Shown: positions 15,603 to 24,249, counted from the stretch's first letter. The stretch: DNA of 55,759 nt from Candidatus Agathobaculum pullistercoris (GCA_019114345.1 DXFS01000017.1:1-55759); one strand, 5' to 3'. Notes: generated by a model not told the origin, from the letters alone. A program made the numbers and translations.

Positions 15603-15727
15603 GCGCCCATTTTTTGTGTGTCACGGAGGATGGGCCCGGAACACTGTCAGAGGGAGGCAATTGGTCCCTCACCTATGCCACAGGGGCATGGGACGGGACG
15701 GAATATTAAAAGGAGGTGCCGTTATTT
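15603..15727 (+). promoter_or_regulatory. Structured 5' leader of rpmG-secE-nusG
   Basis: The 125-base leader can form stems GCCCAT/ATGGGC (15605-15610 with 15630-15635), GAGGGA/TCCCTC (15650-15655 with 15665-15670) and ATGCC/GGCAT (15675-15679 with 15685-15689). AAGGAGG follows just before rpmG. I do not recognise a named leader family. Confidence 0.35.
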
Positions 15728-15877
15728 ATGCGCGTTAAGATCACGCTCGCCTGCACGGAGTGCAAGCAAAGAAATTATGACACAAACAAGAACAAGAAGA
15801 ACAATCCCGACCGTCTGGAAATGAACAAGTACTGCCGTTTCTGCCGTAAGCATACGCTGCACCGCGAAACGAAGTAA
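15728..15877 (+). CDS. rpmG: 50S ribosomal protein L33, zinc-binding form
   Basis: This short 49-residue gene encodes a basic protein starting [17 protein letters not shown], with a second cysteine pair CRFC; the two CxxC pairs mark the zinc-binding (C+) form of L33. It ends HRETK. The ATG at 15728 has AAGGAGGTG upstream. rpmG-secE-nusG is the standard Firmicutes order. Confidence 0.95.
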   Translation: MRVKITLACTECKQRNYDTNKNKKNNPDRLEMNKYCRFCRKHTLHRETK

Positions 15878-15895
15878 GAGAAAGGAAGTAGCTGC

Positions 15896-16126
15896 ATGGC
15901 TGAAGAAACCAAGGCAAAAAAGCCCGGGTTCTTTGCGCGTATTGGCAAGTGGTTCCGCGAGCTGAAGAGCGAGTGCCGCAAGATTGTCTGGCCGACCCGC
16001 CAGCAGACGGTGAATAACACGCTGGTCGTTATCGCCTGCGTTGTGATCATTGGCATTTTTATCTGGATCATCGATTTCCTGCTTGGCCTCGGTGTCCAGG
16101 CGCTGCTTTCATTCTTCGCCGCCTAA
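15896..16126 (+). CDS. secE: Preprotein translocase subunit SecE
   Basis: The 76-residue protein is the short single-helix SecE: an amphipathic segment (FFARIGKWFRELKSECRKIVWPTRQQ) followed by one membrane helix (residues ~42-62). It stabilises SecY in the SecYEG protein channel. It lies 18 bases after rpmG and 12 before nusG in one transcript. Confidence 0.95.
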   Translation: MAEETKAKKPGFFARIGKWFRELKSECRKIVWPTRQQTVNNTLVVIACVVIIGIFIWIIDFLLGLGVQALLSFFAA

Positions 16127-16138
16127 AAGGAGGCAATT

Positions 16139-16675
16139 ATGTCAGACGCTGCAAAATGGTACGTGGTGCACACGTACTCCGGCTACGAGAACAAAGTAGC
16201 CTCTTCGATCGAAAAAGCGGTCGAAAACCGCAAGCTGCATGACCTGATTCAAGCCGTCAACATCCCGACCGAAACGGTCACCGAGGTAAAGGACGGCAAA
16301 AGCCGCGAGGTCGAGCGCAAGCTCTTCCCCGGTTATGTGCTTGTCAAAATGGTCATGACCGATGAAACCTGGTATCTGGTCCGCAATACCCGCGGCTGCA
16401 CCGGCTTTGTCGGCCAGGACAAGTCCGGCGGCTCCAAGCCGATCCCGCTGACCGAGGAAGAGATCCTCGCAATGGGCGTGGAGAAGCGCGAGATAGAAGT
16501 CAACTATGCTGCCGGCGACAGCGTGCGTGTCATCGACGGCCCGCTGGCAGGCTTTATCGGCGTTGTGTCGTCGGTTGAGCCGGATAAGAACAAGGTAAAC
16601 GTTACGGTTTCCATGTTCGGCCGCGAGACCCCTGTCGAGCTTGAGCTCGACCAGGTCGAAACGCTCGACGAGTAA
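16139..16675 (+). CDS. nusG: Transcription termination/antitermination protein NusG
   Basis: The 178-residue protein has the NGN domain (WYVVHTYSGYENKVA, LFPGYVLVKM, RNTRGCTGFVG) and a C-terminal KOW motif (DSVRVIDGPLAGFIGVVSSV). NusG binds RNA polymerase and couples transcription to pausing, termination and translation. AAAGGAGGC precedes the ATG. A 270-base spacer rich in hairpins separates it from rplK. Confidence 0.97.
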   Translation: MSDAAKWYVVHTYSGYENKVASSIEKAVENRKLHDLIQAVNIPTETVTEVKDGKSREVERKLFPGYVLVKMVMTDETWYLVRNTRGCTGFVGQDKSGGSKPIPLTEEEILAMGVEKREIEVNYAAGDSVRVIDGPLAGFIGVVSSVEPDKNKVNVTVSMFGRETPVELELDQVETLDE

Positions 16676-16717
16676 AAGCTTTTTCCTGCGGATGCGACCC
16701 GCAAACTAAAATACGTT

Positions 16718-16882
16718 CCGCCGTCAGGCGGCATTCAAACCGCAGTTCTGTGAACTGCATCCCAAGACCGAGCTTTGCCCGATTTTGGGAGATTCCCCGA
16801 CCCAGCCGCCCCGGGCGGCGCCGTTCGGGTATCGTCCGGCCGCAGGCCGGACGTATATAGGGTGCTTGTGAAGCACCCTATA
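16718..16882. repeat. Array of six tandem hairpins between nusG and rplK
   Basis: Six inverted repeats occur in 165 bases. They are CCGCC/GGCGG (16718-16731), GCAGTTC/GAACTGC (16742-16758), TCCCAA/TTGGGA (16760-16790), GCCGCC/GGCGGC (16805-16819), CGTCCGGCC/GGCCGGACG (16833-16853) and the 12-bp TATAGGGTGCTT with complement (16856-16882). Most have 3-4 base loops and lack T-runs, so they are not typical terminators. They sit in the leader of rplK-rplA. Confidence 0.7.
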
Positions 16883-16887
16883 CAGAA

Positions 16888-16923
16888 GTGGGAGAGTATG
16901 AACGCATACTCGCCAGCCACCAC
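16888..16923 (+). promoter_or_regulatory. Putative ribosomal protein L1 binding element before rplK
   Basis: GTGG (16888-16891) can pair with CCAC (16917-16920). Inside is the stem GAGTATG/CATACTC (16894-16900 / 16905-16911), with GA and GCCAG as internal-loop bases. A similar GTGGGAG...CCAC element precedes rplA. From what I recall of L1 autoregulation in rplKA operons, this may be an L1 site that mimics 23S rRNA. Confidence 0.5.
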
Positions 16924-16949
16924 ATTTTTTGAAGGAGGAACCTTTCAAC

Positions 16950-17375
16950 ATGGCACAGAAAGTAATCGGCTATATCAAGCTCCAGATTCCCGCAGGCAAG
17001 GCGACCCCGGCTCCCCCGGTAGGCCCGGCCCTCGGCCAGCATGGTGTTAACATCATGTCCTTTACCAAGGAATTCAACGAGCGCACCAAGAACGACGCCG
17101 GCATGATCATCCCGGTTATCATCACCGTCTATGCGGACCGTTCGTTCAGCTTTGTCACCAAGACGCCCCCGGCGCCGGTCCTGATCAAGAAGGCCTGCGG
17201 CATTGAGTCCGGCTCGGCTGTCCCGAACAAGACCAAGGTTGCCAAGCTCTCCAAGGCGGACTGCCAGAAGATCGCAGAGACCAAGATGCCCGACCTGAAC
17301 GCTGCTTCCCTCGAAGCTGCGATGAGCATGATCGCGGGCACCGCCCGTTCGATGGGTATCACTGTCGAGGAATAA
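16950..17375 (+). CDS. rplK: 50S ribosomal protein L11
   Basis: The 141-residue protein has the canonical L11 length and motifs: [20 protein letters not shown] at the N-terminus, [15 protein letters not shown], and the C-terminal RNA-binding [13 protein letters not shown]11 forms the GTPase-associated centre with L10/L12. The ATG at 16950, behind GAAGGAGGAA, is chosen over an in-frame ATG at 16929. rplA follows after a 100-base regulated spacer. Confidence 0.98.
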   Translation: MAQKVIGYIKLQIPAGKATPAPPVGPALGQHGVNIMSFTKEFNERTKNDAGMIIPVIITVYADRSFSFVTKTPPAPVLIKKACGIESGSAVPNKTKVAKLSKADCQKIAETKMPDLNAASLEAAMSMIAGTARSMGITVEE

Positions 17376-17400
17376 GTTTTACAAATAAGCTGAATGGATT

Positions 17401-17463
17401 TTGACCGCGTTTGCAGGCGGTCAAAGTGGGAGGGTAAGGTTTAGCCTGTCCCGCATTACCACT
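17401..17463 (+). promoter_or_regulatory. Hairpin plus second L1-like element before rplA
   Basis: TTGACCGC/GCGGTCAA (17401-17408 / 17417-17424) forms an 8-bp stem. Directly after it, AGTGG (17425-17429) can pair with CCACT (17459-17463) around a GGGAGGGTAAGG internal region. This resembles the element before rplK, and its 3' end abuts the rplA ribosome site AAGGAGG at 17465. Confidence 0.5.
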
Positions 17464-17478
17464 TAAGGAGGATTTATT

Positions 17479-18174
17479 GTGCATAAAGGTAAAAAGTATG
17501 TAGACAGCGCAAAGACGATCGACCGCTCCAAGCTGTACGATCCCGCTGAGGCGCTTTCCACCGTTATTTCCACCGCGAAGGCCAAGTTCGACGAGACCGT
17601 TGAGCTGCACGTTAAGCTGGGCGTTGACTCCCGTCATGCGGACCAGCAGGTCCGCGGCGCGATCGTACTGCCCCACGGCACCGGCAAGAATGTCCGCGTA
17701 GCGGTATTCGCCAAGGGCCCGAAGGCGGACGAGGCGCTGGCTGCCGGCGCTGACATCGTAGGCGCTGAGGACCTGATGGAGCGCATCCAGAAGGAAAACT
17801 TCTTCGAGTTCGACGTTGTTATCGCGACCCCGGACATGATGGGTATCGTCGGCCGTCTGGGCCGCGTGCTCGGTCCTAAGGGCCTGATGCCGAACCCGAA
17901 GGCCGGTACGGTTTCCATGGACGTTGCAAAGGCTGTCCAGGAGTCCAAGGCTGGTAAGATTGAGTACCGCCTGGATAAGACCAACATCATCCACTGCCCG
18001 ATCGGCAAGGCTTCCTTCGGCGCTGAGAAGCTGCAGGACAACTTCGACGCTCTGATGGGTGCGATCATCAAGGCCAAGCCGGCTGCTGCCAAGGGCCAGT
18101 ATATCCGCTCCTGCGTTGTGGCTTCCACCATGGGCCCCGGCGTCAAGGTCAACGCGGCGAAGCTGATGGCTTAA
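17479..18174 (+). CDS. rplA: 50S ribosomal protein L1
   Basis: The 231-residue protein has L1 hallmarks: [19 protein letters not shown] at the N-terminus, [38 protein letters not shown] and the C-terminal [10 protein letters not shown]1 binds 23S rRNA at the mobile stalk and is usually the translational repressor of rplK-rplA. The start is GTG at 17479, eight bases after AAGGAGG. A strong terminator follows. Confidence 0.98.
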   Translation: MHKGKKYVDSAKTIDRSKLYDPAEALSTVISTAKAKFDETVELHVKLGVDSRHADQQVRGAIVLPHGTGKNVRVAVFAKGPKADEALAAGADIVGAEDLMERIQKENFFEFDVVIATPDMMGIVGRLGRVLGPKGLMPNPKAGTVSMDVAKAVQESKAGKIEYRLDKTNIIHCPIGKASFGAEKLQDNFDALMGAIIKAKPAAAKGQYIRSCVVASTMGPGVKVNAAKLMA

Positions 18175-18201
18175 TTTCCATCGCGTGTAAAAACCGATAC
18201 C

Positions 18202-18235
18202 AAAACACGCTGGACAGTTGTCCAGCGTGTTTTTT
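18202..18235 (+). terminator. Intrinsic terminator after rplA
   Basis: A perfect 15-bp stem (AAAACACGCTGGACA with its complement, 18202-18233) runs into TTTTTT. Confidence 0.95.
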
Positions 18236-18252
18236 CGCGCATATGGAAAATT

Positions 18253-18288
18253 AAAGGAATGGCGCGGCTAGAACCGCGCCATTCCTTT
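18253..18288. terminator. Bidirectional terminator upstream of the glycosidase gene's 3' end
   Basis: AAAGGAATGGCGCGG (18253-18267) pairs perfectly with 18274-18288. On minus it follows the SLH glycosidase gene and ends in TTT. Confidence 0.85.
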
Positions 18289-18298
18289 TGGCGCTGCA

Positions 18299-19957
18299 TC
18301 AGGCTATCATGCGATAAACCGTTGCAATCGCCTGCTCACGGGTGAACATACCCTGCGGGTCAAACTGATTATTGCCCGTGCCGTTCATGATTCCTGCTCC
18401 GACAACATAATTGATGCCCTCATGTGCCCACGACGAGATCTGCGAAGCATCCGCCCATGTGTTGTTCGCTTCACCGCCGGGCAGATGGATCGTCTGGGCC
18501 GCGCCCATCAGGATCTTGGCCGCCTGCTCGCGGGTCAGGCTTTCATTCGGGCTGAACTTGTTGTTACCCACACCGTCGACAATACCAAAGCGGTAGCAGT
18601 TGATCACGTCGATATCCCAGGTATCGGTCAGCGCTGCGCGTGCCTGGTCGTAGGTGATGCCGGTCTGGTACAGCGCGCTGTCAAAATCGTCCATTTCCTG
18701 CTGGAGCATGGCGCCGATGATCTGGCAGAACTCCTTGCGGGTGATGTTTTTCTGGTAGCCGTTCTGCAGTGCGTCGGGTACGATGCCGGCCGATACTGCG
18801 CTGCTGATCGTCCCGGCTGCCCAGTCCGACGGGGTATCAAAATCACGCGGCTGGACACCTTGCGGCAGTGTGCCGGAAGCATAGTCCACAATATGCAGTA
18901 CATTGGTAAGGTTCCGGCCTGCACTGTGTACCGTCGATCCGCCAACGCTGAGGAAGGTGGAGGCGCCGCCGTCGAGGGCCATTGCATCGACTGCACCCTG
19001 CCCTTTGAGGTATTGCGCGATCTGGCGCATGGTTGTGCCGGTTGCGCTGCCGAGCACCAGCCGTCCGTCGCCCATAATTGCGGCGAAGGAGCGGGAGGAA
19101 GCGTAGTCCGGCGACTGTTTGGGGTCGGTGAAATCGCTGTTCTGGTCGCAAACATCCACACCGTCCTTGAGCAGCAGCGGGCCGGCGCCTACGCCGTTGA
19201 CAATGCCGGTCCATTCAGAGGCTGCGTCGTGCTGCGGCGTGTATACCGTGCGGCGCACCGCAGAATTGCCGATCTGCGGCTCAAGCGTATAGGTTGCCAG
19301 ATTGTTCCACGCGCTCTGGTTGATAACCAGCGCGGTCGTACCCCACGGGAGGGAGGGGACAGTACCGCCAACCTGGATATTGGTGACCACGCTGTTCTGC
19401 ATGGTGACAATGCGCGCACCTGAGGCAACGCTGAGCGCCCTGCCGTAATGCGGCGTGATGAGCGCACTTGCCCAGGCGTTATTCGCGTCATAGCTGTTGA
19501 CTGAGTAGGCGGTGACTTCGGAATCGCCGCTGTTGCGGAAGGCGATCTTGGTCTCGATCTTGACGCGATCGATCAGCGGCGTGCCGTTGGCGGTGAAGGC
19601 CAGCGTGGGCTTTTCGCCGCCGCCGTTGACAACTTCGCCGTCCTGGATCACTGTTGCATACACGGTCGCGCCGCCGCTGTAAGCGTCAAAATAGCCGCCG
19701 TTGACCGAGGCAACGACCGTTTTGCCGCCTTCCGCGGCCTTGGAACTGACATGGCCCGATGCAGACTGCGTCTGGAACAGCCTCCCGTTGCCGAGGGTGA
19801 CCTCACCGGTACGTCCCGGCCCCATCTCCAGATATACCATCGTGCCGCCCATCGGCAGGCTGGCCGTCGATGTACTCCCGGAAGCGCCCGCAGATACCGG
19901 AAGCACAAACAGGCAGGACAGCGCTGCTGCACATAACCGTTTGCCCAGATGTTTCAT
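18299..19957 (-). CDS. Secreted phosphodiester glycosidase-family protein with SLH domains
   Basis: The 552-residue protein has a signal peptide ending near PVSAGA. A phosphodiester glycosidase (NAGPA-like) domain covers about residues 70-345, with ASVNGGYFDAYSGGATV, GVGAGPLLLKDG and MALDGGASTFLSVGG as its diagnostic blocks. Three SLH domains follow to the C-terminus (EFCQIIGAML, NKFSPNESLTREQAAKIL, NNQFDPQGMFTREQAIATV). In the family the catalytic domain hydrolyses sugar-1-phosphodiester bonds; a cell-wall polysaccharide or teichoic-acid-type substrate is plausible but not shown. The ATG follows AAGGGGAACC. It is a single gene, divergent from the rplJ promoter. Confidence 0.85.
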   Translation of the reverse strand: MKHLGKRLCAAALSCLFVLPVSAGASGSTSTASLPMGGTMVYLEMGPGRTGEVTLGNGRLFQTQSASGHVSSKAAEGGKTVVASVNGGYFDAYSGGATVYATVIQDGEVVNGGGEKPTLAFTANGTPLIDRVKIETKIAFRNSGDSEVTAYSVNSYDANNAWASALITPHYGRALSVASGARIVTMQNSVVTNIQVGGTVPSLPWGTTALVINQSAWNNLATYTLEPQIGNSAVRRTVYTPQHDAASEWTGIVNGVGAGPLLLKDGVDVCDQNSDFTDPKQSPDYASSRSFAAIMGDGRLVLGSATGTTMRQIAQYLKGQGAVDAMALDGGASTFLSVGGSTVHSAGRNLTNVLHIVDYASGTLPQGVQPRDFDTPSDWAAGTISSAVSAGIVPDALQNGYQKNITRKEFCQIIGAMLQQEMDDFDSALYQTGITYDQARAALTDTWDIDVINCYRFGIVDGVGNNKFSPNESLTREQAAKILMGAAQTIHLPGGEANNTWADASQISSWAHEGINYVVGAGIMNGTGNNQFDPQGMFTREQAIATVYRMIA

Positions 19958-20093
19958 TGTTGGTTCCCCTTTCTAAAATTTGTTAAAATAAGTGTATCAC
20001 AATTATGTGAGCTGCACAATTCAAAATATAAATACTATTTCAATTTTGGCAACTTTTTTATTCCATAAAAAATTTTTATTTTTCTAAAATGGC

Positions 20094-20122
20094 TTGACAA
20101 ATCCGAAGAAATCATCTATACT
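20094..20122 (+). promoter_or_regulatory. Promoter of rplJ-rplL
   Basis: A perfect TTGACA (20094-20099), a 17-base spacer and TATACT (20117-20122). The upstream DNA is AT-rich and UP-element-like. Confidence 0.9.
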
Positions 20123-20127
20123 ATTAG

Positions 20128-20200
20128 AGCTTGGTCAAAGACAGCAGGCAGCCGCATGGCTTTAAAGGCGTTCCCGCCGCCCGCCGAGGTCAGCACGGAA
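20128..20200 (+). ncRNA. Ribosomal protein L10 leader
   Basis: The leader contains the L10-leader hallmarks GTCAAAGACAGCAGGCAGC and, 35 bases later, CCGCCCGCCGAGGTCAGCAC, which fold into the kinked stem that binds L10(L12)4. It is followed by an attenuator terminator at 20233, the standard Gram-positive arrangement. Confidence 0.85.
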
Positions 20201-20232
20201 ATGATTTTGGGATCCTTTATGAGGTTTTCTGT

Positions 20233-20275
20233 GTACCCTCCCTGTGTCTTTGCACCGGGAGGGTACTTTTATTTT
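20233..20275 (+). terminator. Attenuator terminator of the rplJL leader
   Basis: GTACCCTCCC (20233-20242) pairs perfectly with GGGAGGGTAC (20257-20266), followed by TTTTATTTT. It lies between the L10 leader and the rplJ ribosome site. Confidence 0.85.
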
Positions 20276-20292
20276 CATAGGAGGTGAAAAAG

Positions 20293-20880
20293 ATGCCGAA
20301 TGCAAAGGTTCTGGAAGAGAAGAAGGCTCTGGTTGCGTCCCTGGTAGAGAAGATCAAGAATTCTCCCGCAGGCGTACTGGTCGACTATAAGGGCATCAAC
20401 GTTGAGGATGATACCAAGCTCCGCCGTCAGCTGCGTGAAGCAGGCGTTGAGTATGCGGTCATCAAGAACACCCTGATCCGCTTTGCCGCTAAGGAACTGG
20501 GCTTCGAGGCGCTGGACGAGCACCTGAACGGTACCACCGCTCTGGCGATCTCCACCACGGACGACGTGATCGCGCCGGCCAAGATCCTGGGCGACTTTGC
20601 CAAGACCCACGAGAACTTCACCATCAAGGCCGGTTACCTGGAAGGTAAGGTAATCGACGCCGACGAGGTCAAGAAGCTTGCAAACATGCCGAGCAAGGAA
20701 GTGCTCATCGCGCAGGTTCTGTACAGCTTCAACTTCCCCATTATGCAGCTTGCTATTGCCTGCGATGCTATTGTTAAGAAGGCAGAGGGCAATGAAGAGA
20801 TGAAGGTTGCCGAGCTGGTAGCCGCCAAGGCTCCGGCTGCCGAGGAAGCTGCCGCAGAGGAAGCTCCCGCTGCGGAATAA
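20293..20880 (+). CDS. rplJ: 50S ribosomal protein L10
   Basis: The 195-residue protein has the L10 N-terminal RNA-binding domain (VLEEKKALVASLVEKI, GVLVDYKGINVEDDTKLRRQ, YAVIKNTLIRFAAKELG) and the C-terminal helix that binds L12 dimers. It carries an Ala/Glu-rich tail that makes it ~20 residues longer than usual L10. The ATG at 20293 is spaced correctly from AGGAGGTG; a GTG at 20284 overlaps that site. Control is by the L10 leader upstream. Confidence 0.97.
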   Translation: MPNAKVLEEKKALVASLVEKIKNSPAGVLVDYKGINVEDDTKLRRQLREAGVEYAVIKNTLIRFAAKELGFEALDEHLNGTTALAISTTDDVIAPAKILGDFAKTHENFTIKAGYLEGKVIDADEVKKLANMPSKEVLIAQVLYSFNFPIMQLAIACDAIVKKAEGNEEMKVAELVAAKAPAAEEAAAEEAPAAE

Positions 20881-20925
20881 TTCAAAATTCAATTTCAAAA
20901 ATAACTTAAACGGAGGTATAATCCC

Positions 20926-21300
20926 ATGACTGTTGCTGAGATTATGGAAGCTGTAAAAGAGCTCAAGGTTATGGAGCTCTCTGAGCTGGTAAAGGCTCTG
21001 GAAGAAGAATTCGGCGTATCCGCTACGCCTGTTGCTGTTGCTGGCGCTGCTGCCGGCGCAGGCGACGGCGCTGCTGCTGCTGACGCGAAGACCGATTTCG
21101 ACGTTGTTCTGGTTGAGGCTGGTTCCTCCAAGATCAACGTTATCAAGGTTGTCCGCGAGATCACCGGCCTGGGCCTGAAGGAAGCGAAGGAGAAGGTTGA
21201 CTCCGCTCCGCAGACCATCAAGGAGGCTGCTCCGGAGGCTGAGGCGAACGAGATCAAGGAGAAGCTGGAAGCTGCCGGCGCTAAGGTTGAGCTCAAGTAA
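20926..21300 (+). CDS. rplL: 50S ribosomal protein L7/L12
   Basis: The 124-residue protein shows an N-terminal dimerisation domain ([20 protein letters not shown]), an Ala/Gly hinge, and the C-terminal factor-binding domain ([35 protein letters not shown]). L12 recruits translation GTPases to the ribosome stalk. Here the transcript ends with a clear terminator, and rpoB is not downstream as it is in many genomes. Confidence 0.98.
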   Translation: MTVAEIMEAVKELKVMELSELVKALEEEFGVSATPVAVAGAAAGAGDGAAAADAKTDFDVVLVEAGSSKINVIKVVREITGLGLKEAKEKVDSAPQTIKEAAPEAEANEIKEKLEAAGAKVELK

Positions 21301-21324
21301 TTTAGCTTAATCAAAACCATAATC

Positions 21325-21364
21325 GAGGTTCAAGGTAACAGATGTTGCCTTGAACCTCTTTTTT
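21325..21364 (+). terminator. Intrinsic terminator after rplL
   Basis: A 15-bp stem with one G-U pair (21325-21339 / 21344-21358) is followed by TTTTTTT. Confidence 0.95.
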
Positions 21365-21464
21365 ATTTCCAAATGCACTAAGACCCGAGGAAAAGTTCGA
21401 AAAAGCGATTCCCCTCCCCGGCCGCCCGTACAGGCTCAATGCCCCGGATAGCTTTGAAAAAATG

Positions 21465-21493
21465 TTGAAATACCGTGGGGGATACGATATAAT
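21465..21493 (+). promoter_or_regulatory. Promoter of the multidomain SLH protein gene
   Basis: TTGAAA (21465-21470), a 17-base spacer and TATAAT (21488-21493). Confidence 0.85.
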
Positions 21494-21543
21494 TTTTATA
21501 TACTTTATCCAATTTTATGCTTGGAAACGGGGGTATCTACGCG

Positions 21544-24249
21544 ATGAAAAAGATTCTGGCAGCATGCCTTGCCATCCTGCTCCTCTTTGCAATGGTCCCG
21601 GTATCCCTCGCAGCATCTCCGGCGGATGCAGTTACGGCCCGGTTAGAGCAAATCAGCCAAACGGAACCATACCGGGGTGCATCCTATACGGCCTTTAACA
21701 ATCAGGGTATGGGATCGGGGTGCTATGCTTTCCTGTATGCAGTGTCCCGTGAATTATTTGGCGTCGGGATCCCATCCCAGGCGTCGGCAACAAGACTGGA
21801 ATCCAATGATTACTGGGCATGTGTGGCGGTTGCCAATAACAACAACAGCGCTGTGCGCAATCTTCTTCGGAACACACAGCCGGGAGACCTGCTTCAATAC
21901 AAGAGCAGTTATACCAACCCCCACCATATTGTGATGGTTTATGCGGTAAACGATGACAGCATTTCGGTCTATCACGGCACCAGTTCGGAAGGTGCGCATA
22001 TCAGCACCTATGACTGGGATACCGTTGTCGGCCCAGGCGGGCTCGGTGACTTCAGCGCAGCGGGATGCGGCATATCGGCATACTGCTGCACCAGGAGCGT
22101 ACTGCATGGCGAGATTGGCGGGACCACAGGCGAAGGGCCTGTCCGTGTGTCGGTGACGACCGGTGCTGCCGAGGAAGTGACCGAAACCAGTGCTACCCTG
22201 CATGGTTCGGTGCAGTCCAGTACCAGAGTTTCCGAGGTCGGCATGTATTTCGGCACAGAGCGCAGCAGCCTCAGCAAGCTGGGATCGGATGCGGTGAGCG
22301 GTACCTCGCCTGAAATGTGGTATAACACTGCCAAATACGGCCGTACGCTTGAACCGGGACATTTCTACTATTATCAGGCGTATGCCATCGTCGATGGACA
22401 GACCTACTGGGGAGAGGTAAGGAGTTTCGGCACCAATCTGACCATTACCATGGATTTGCGCTTTACCGGACGCGACAGCTTTAACATTCCGGACGCGCAG
22501 GTAGGCCGGCAGATCCTGCCGATTGATGTTTCGTCCGGCGTTTCCGGCGGCACGAAGCCATATACGTTTACCGCCAGCGGTTTGCCGGACGGCTTGTCCA
22601 TCAGCGCGGCGGGCGTGATCTCGGGAGCGCCGTCGCGCGCCGCCGCAGCGGGCACTGCCACTATCAGGGTGGACGACAGTGCGAACCTTTCCGCGATCCT
22701 GACGATCTCTTACGGGGCAGTTACGCAGGCAGCTGCTTCGCTGGATATCCCGATCCATTATGCCGACGAGACGATATCGGTCAAAACCGGCATGGAGTGG
22801 GCGGAAGACCCGTCGGGAGACGGCAAGGTCACTGCGCTGTGGGATGACGAGCTGCCGATTTCCGAGAGGGGCAGCGCGTCCTATTACCTGTATTTCGGCA
22901 ATACCCTGTATTTCCGGGATGGAGGCGATCCGTCCGCTGCGTGGACACGGGTCGACATCCCGGCGCGTCCGGATGCTCCGCGCGGTGTTTCCGGCGGTGC
23001 GGGCCGGATCACGGGCGTGAACCGGACAATGGAATATACAGGGGGGAACGGAAGCTGGATCGCCTGCAGCGGGAACACGGTCAGCGGACTGGCGGCGGGC
23101 ACTTATCAGGTCAGGTACCGGGCAACGACGAGTGCGTTTGCCAGCGACCCGGTTTCCGTTCGTGTAACGGGTTCCGCTGCGGCGGCAGCGGACTGGCCGG
23201 ATATCTATATGGGGCTTGTCGCAGAACAGGACAAGAATGATGCCGCCACCTACCGGCTGGCGGACCTGAACGGCGATGGCACGCCCGAGCTGTTCATCTT
23301 TGGCACAAATGAAGCACAGGGCGACCTTCTGTATACGGTCCGCGGCAGCGGGGCAACCTCGCAGCTCGCGGTTTCACAGGGCGATTTTATGTATGATGCG
23401 GAAAACCAGCTGATTTGGATGACCTATGGCCACATGGACCGATACAGCGATGCGGTATACCGCATCGAAGGCGGTGTGTTTATCCGTGAGCACGAAGGAA
23501 AATATGGGGCGTATGATAACACAAACCCGGCCTCCGCTTATTCGTATGAATGGGATGGAAAAGCGGTCAGTGAATCGGAATACCAGTCGCTGCTGTCGGA
23601 GGCCGTGGATACCCGGGGCGCAGTCAATATGACCGACGGCGGCATGTCGGTGCAGGCGGTTATGGAGCAGCTGCGTGCGGCCGGAGCGGACACGGGGACA
23701 ACGACATTTACCGACGTCGGTGCTGGCGACTGGTACCGGAGTGCGGTGGAATATGTGGTTGAAAAAGGCATGATGAACGGCACAAGTGCAGTGACATTCA
23801 GCCCGAATGAGACGACGACCCGCGCCATGATTGTGACGATCCTGCACCGCATGGAGGGTGAACCGCGCGCCTGGGGATATGCTTTCTCAGATGTTGCGAC
23901 AAGCGCATATTATGCGGATGCTGTGGCTTGGGCTGCAGAGCAGCGTATCGTGAACGGGACCGGCAGCATGACTTTTTCGCCGGATGCGCCTATCACGCGC
24001 GAGCAGCTGGCAGCGATTTTGTACCGGTATGCGCAGTTTAAGGATTACGATGTCTCGGCATCCAACAGTTTAACGAGCTATACGGATGCCGCACAGATCA
24101 GCTCCTATGCCGCTGCTGCGATGCGGTGGGCGAACGCAGAGGGGCTGGTCACGGGCAGCACCGGCAGAAAGCTGAACCCGCAGGGGAATGCGTCCCGCGC
24201 AGAGGTGGCAACGATCCTGATGCGCTTTTGCGAAAATATGGCGGGCTGA
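21544..24249 (+). CDS. Secreted multidomain SLH surface protein with an NlpC/CHAP-like N-terminal domain
   Basis: The 901-residue protein has a signal peptide (ending near PVSLAA). An N-terminal domain follows with Cys60 in GMGSGCYAFL, QPGDLLQY, and His127/His128 in NPHHIVMVYA. This Cys...PGD...H order is what NlpC/P60- or CHAP-like cysteine peptidases show, but I infer it only by eye. Next are a fibronectin-like region, a putative Ig-like segment (LPDGLSISAAGVISGAP), a short DLNGDGTPELFIFG calcium-loop-like motif, and three C-terminal SLH domains from about residue 719. The ATG at 21544 starts the signal peptide; an upstream in-frame ATG at 21517 would only lengthen it. It may be a wall-anchored hydrolase or adhesin. 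Confidence 0.75.
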   Translation: MKKILAACLAILLLFAMVPVSLAASPADAVTARLEQISQTEPYRGASYTAFNNQGMGSGCYAFLYAVSRELFGVGIPSQASATRLESNDYWACVAVANNNNSAVRNLLRNTQPGDLLQYKSSYTNPHHIVMVYAVNDDSISVYHGTSSEGAHISTYDWDTVVGPGGLGDFSAAGCGISAYCCTRSVLHGEIGGTTGEGPVRVSVTTGAAEEVTETSATLHGSVQSSTRVSEVGMYFGTERSSLSKLGSDAVSGTSPEMWYNTAKYGRTLEPGHFYYYQAYAIVDGQTYWGEVRSFGTNLTITMDLRFTGRDSFNIPDAQVGRQILPIDVSSGVSGGTKPYTFTASGLPDGLSISAAGVISGAPSRAAAAGTATIRVDDSANLSAILTISYGAVTQAAASLDIPIHYADETISVKTGMEWAEDPSGDGKVTALWDDELPISERGSASYYLYFGNTLYFRDGGDPSAAWTRVDIPARPDAPRGVSGGAGRITGVNRTMEYTGGNGSWIACSGNTVSGLAAGTYQVRYRATTSAFASDPVSVRVTGSAAAAADWPDIYMGLVAEQDKNDAATYRLADLNGDGTPELFIFGTNEAQGDLLYTVRGSGATSQLAVSQGDFMYDAENQLIWMTYGHMDRYSDAVYRIEGGVFIREHEGKYGAYDNTNPASAYSYEWDGKAVSESEYQSLLSEAVDTRGAVNMTDGGMSVQAVMEQLRAAGADTGTTTFTDVGAGDWYRSAVEYVVEKGMMNGTSAVTFSPNETTTRAMIVTILHRMEGEPRAWGYAFSDVATSAYYADAVAWAAEQRIVNGTGSMTFSPDAPITREQLAAILYRYAQFKDYDVSASNSLTSYTDAAQISSYAAAAMRWANAEGLVTGSTGRKLNPQGNASRAEVATILMRFCENMAG

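Noticed and set aside
15466-15672. N-terminal extension of RuvX
   Set aside because: The extra 69 codons run across the opposite rpmG promoter and terminator, and the canonical RuvX N-terminus begins at 15465.
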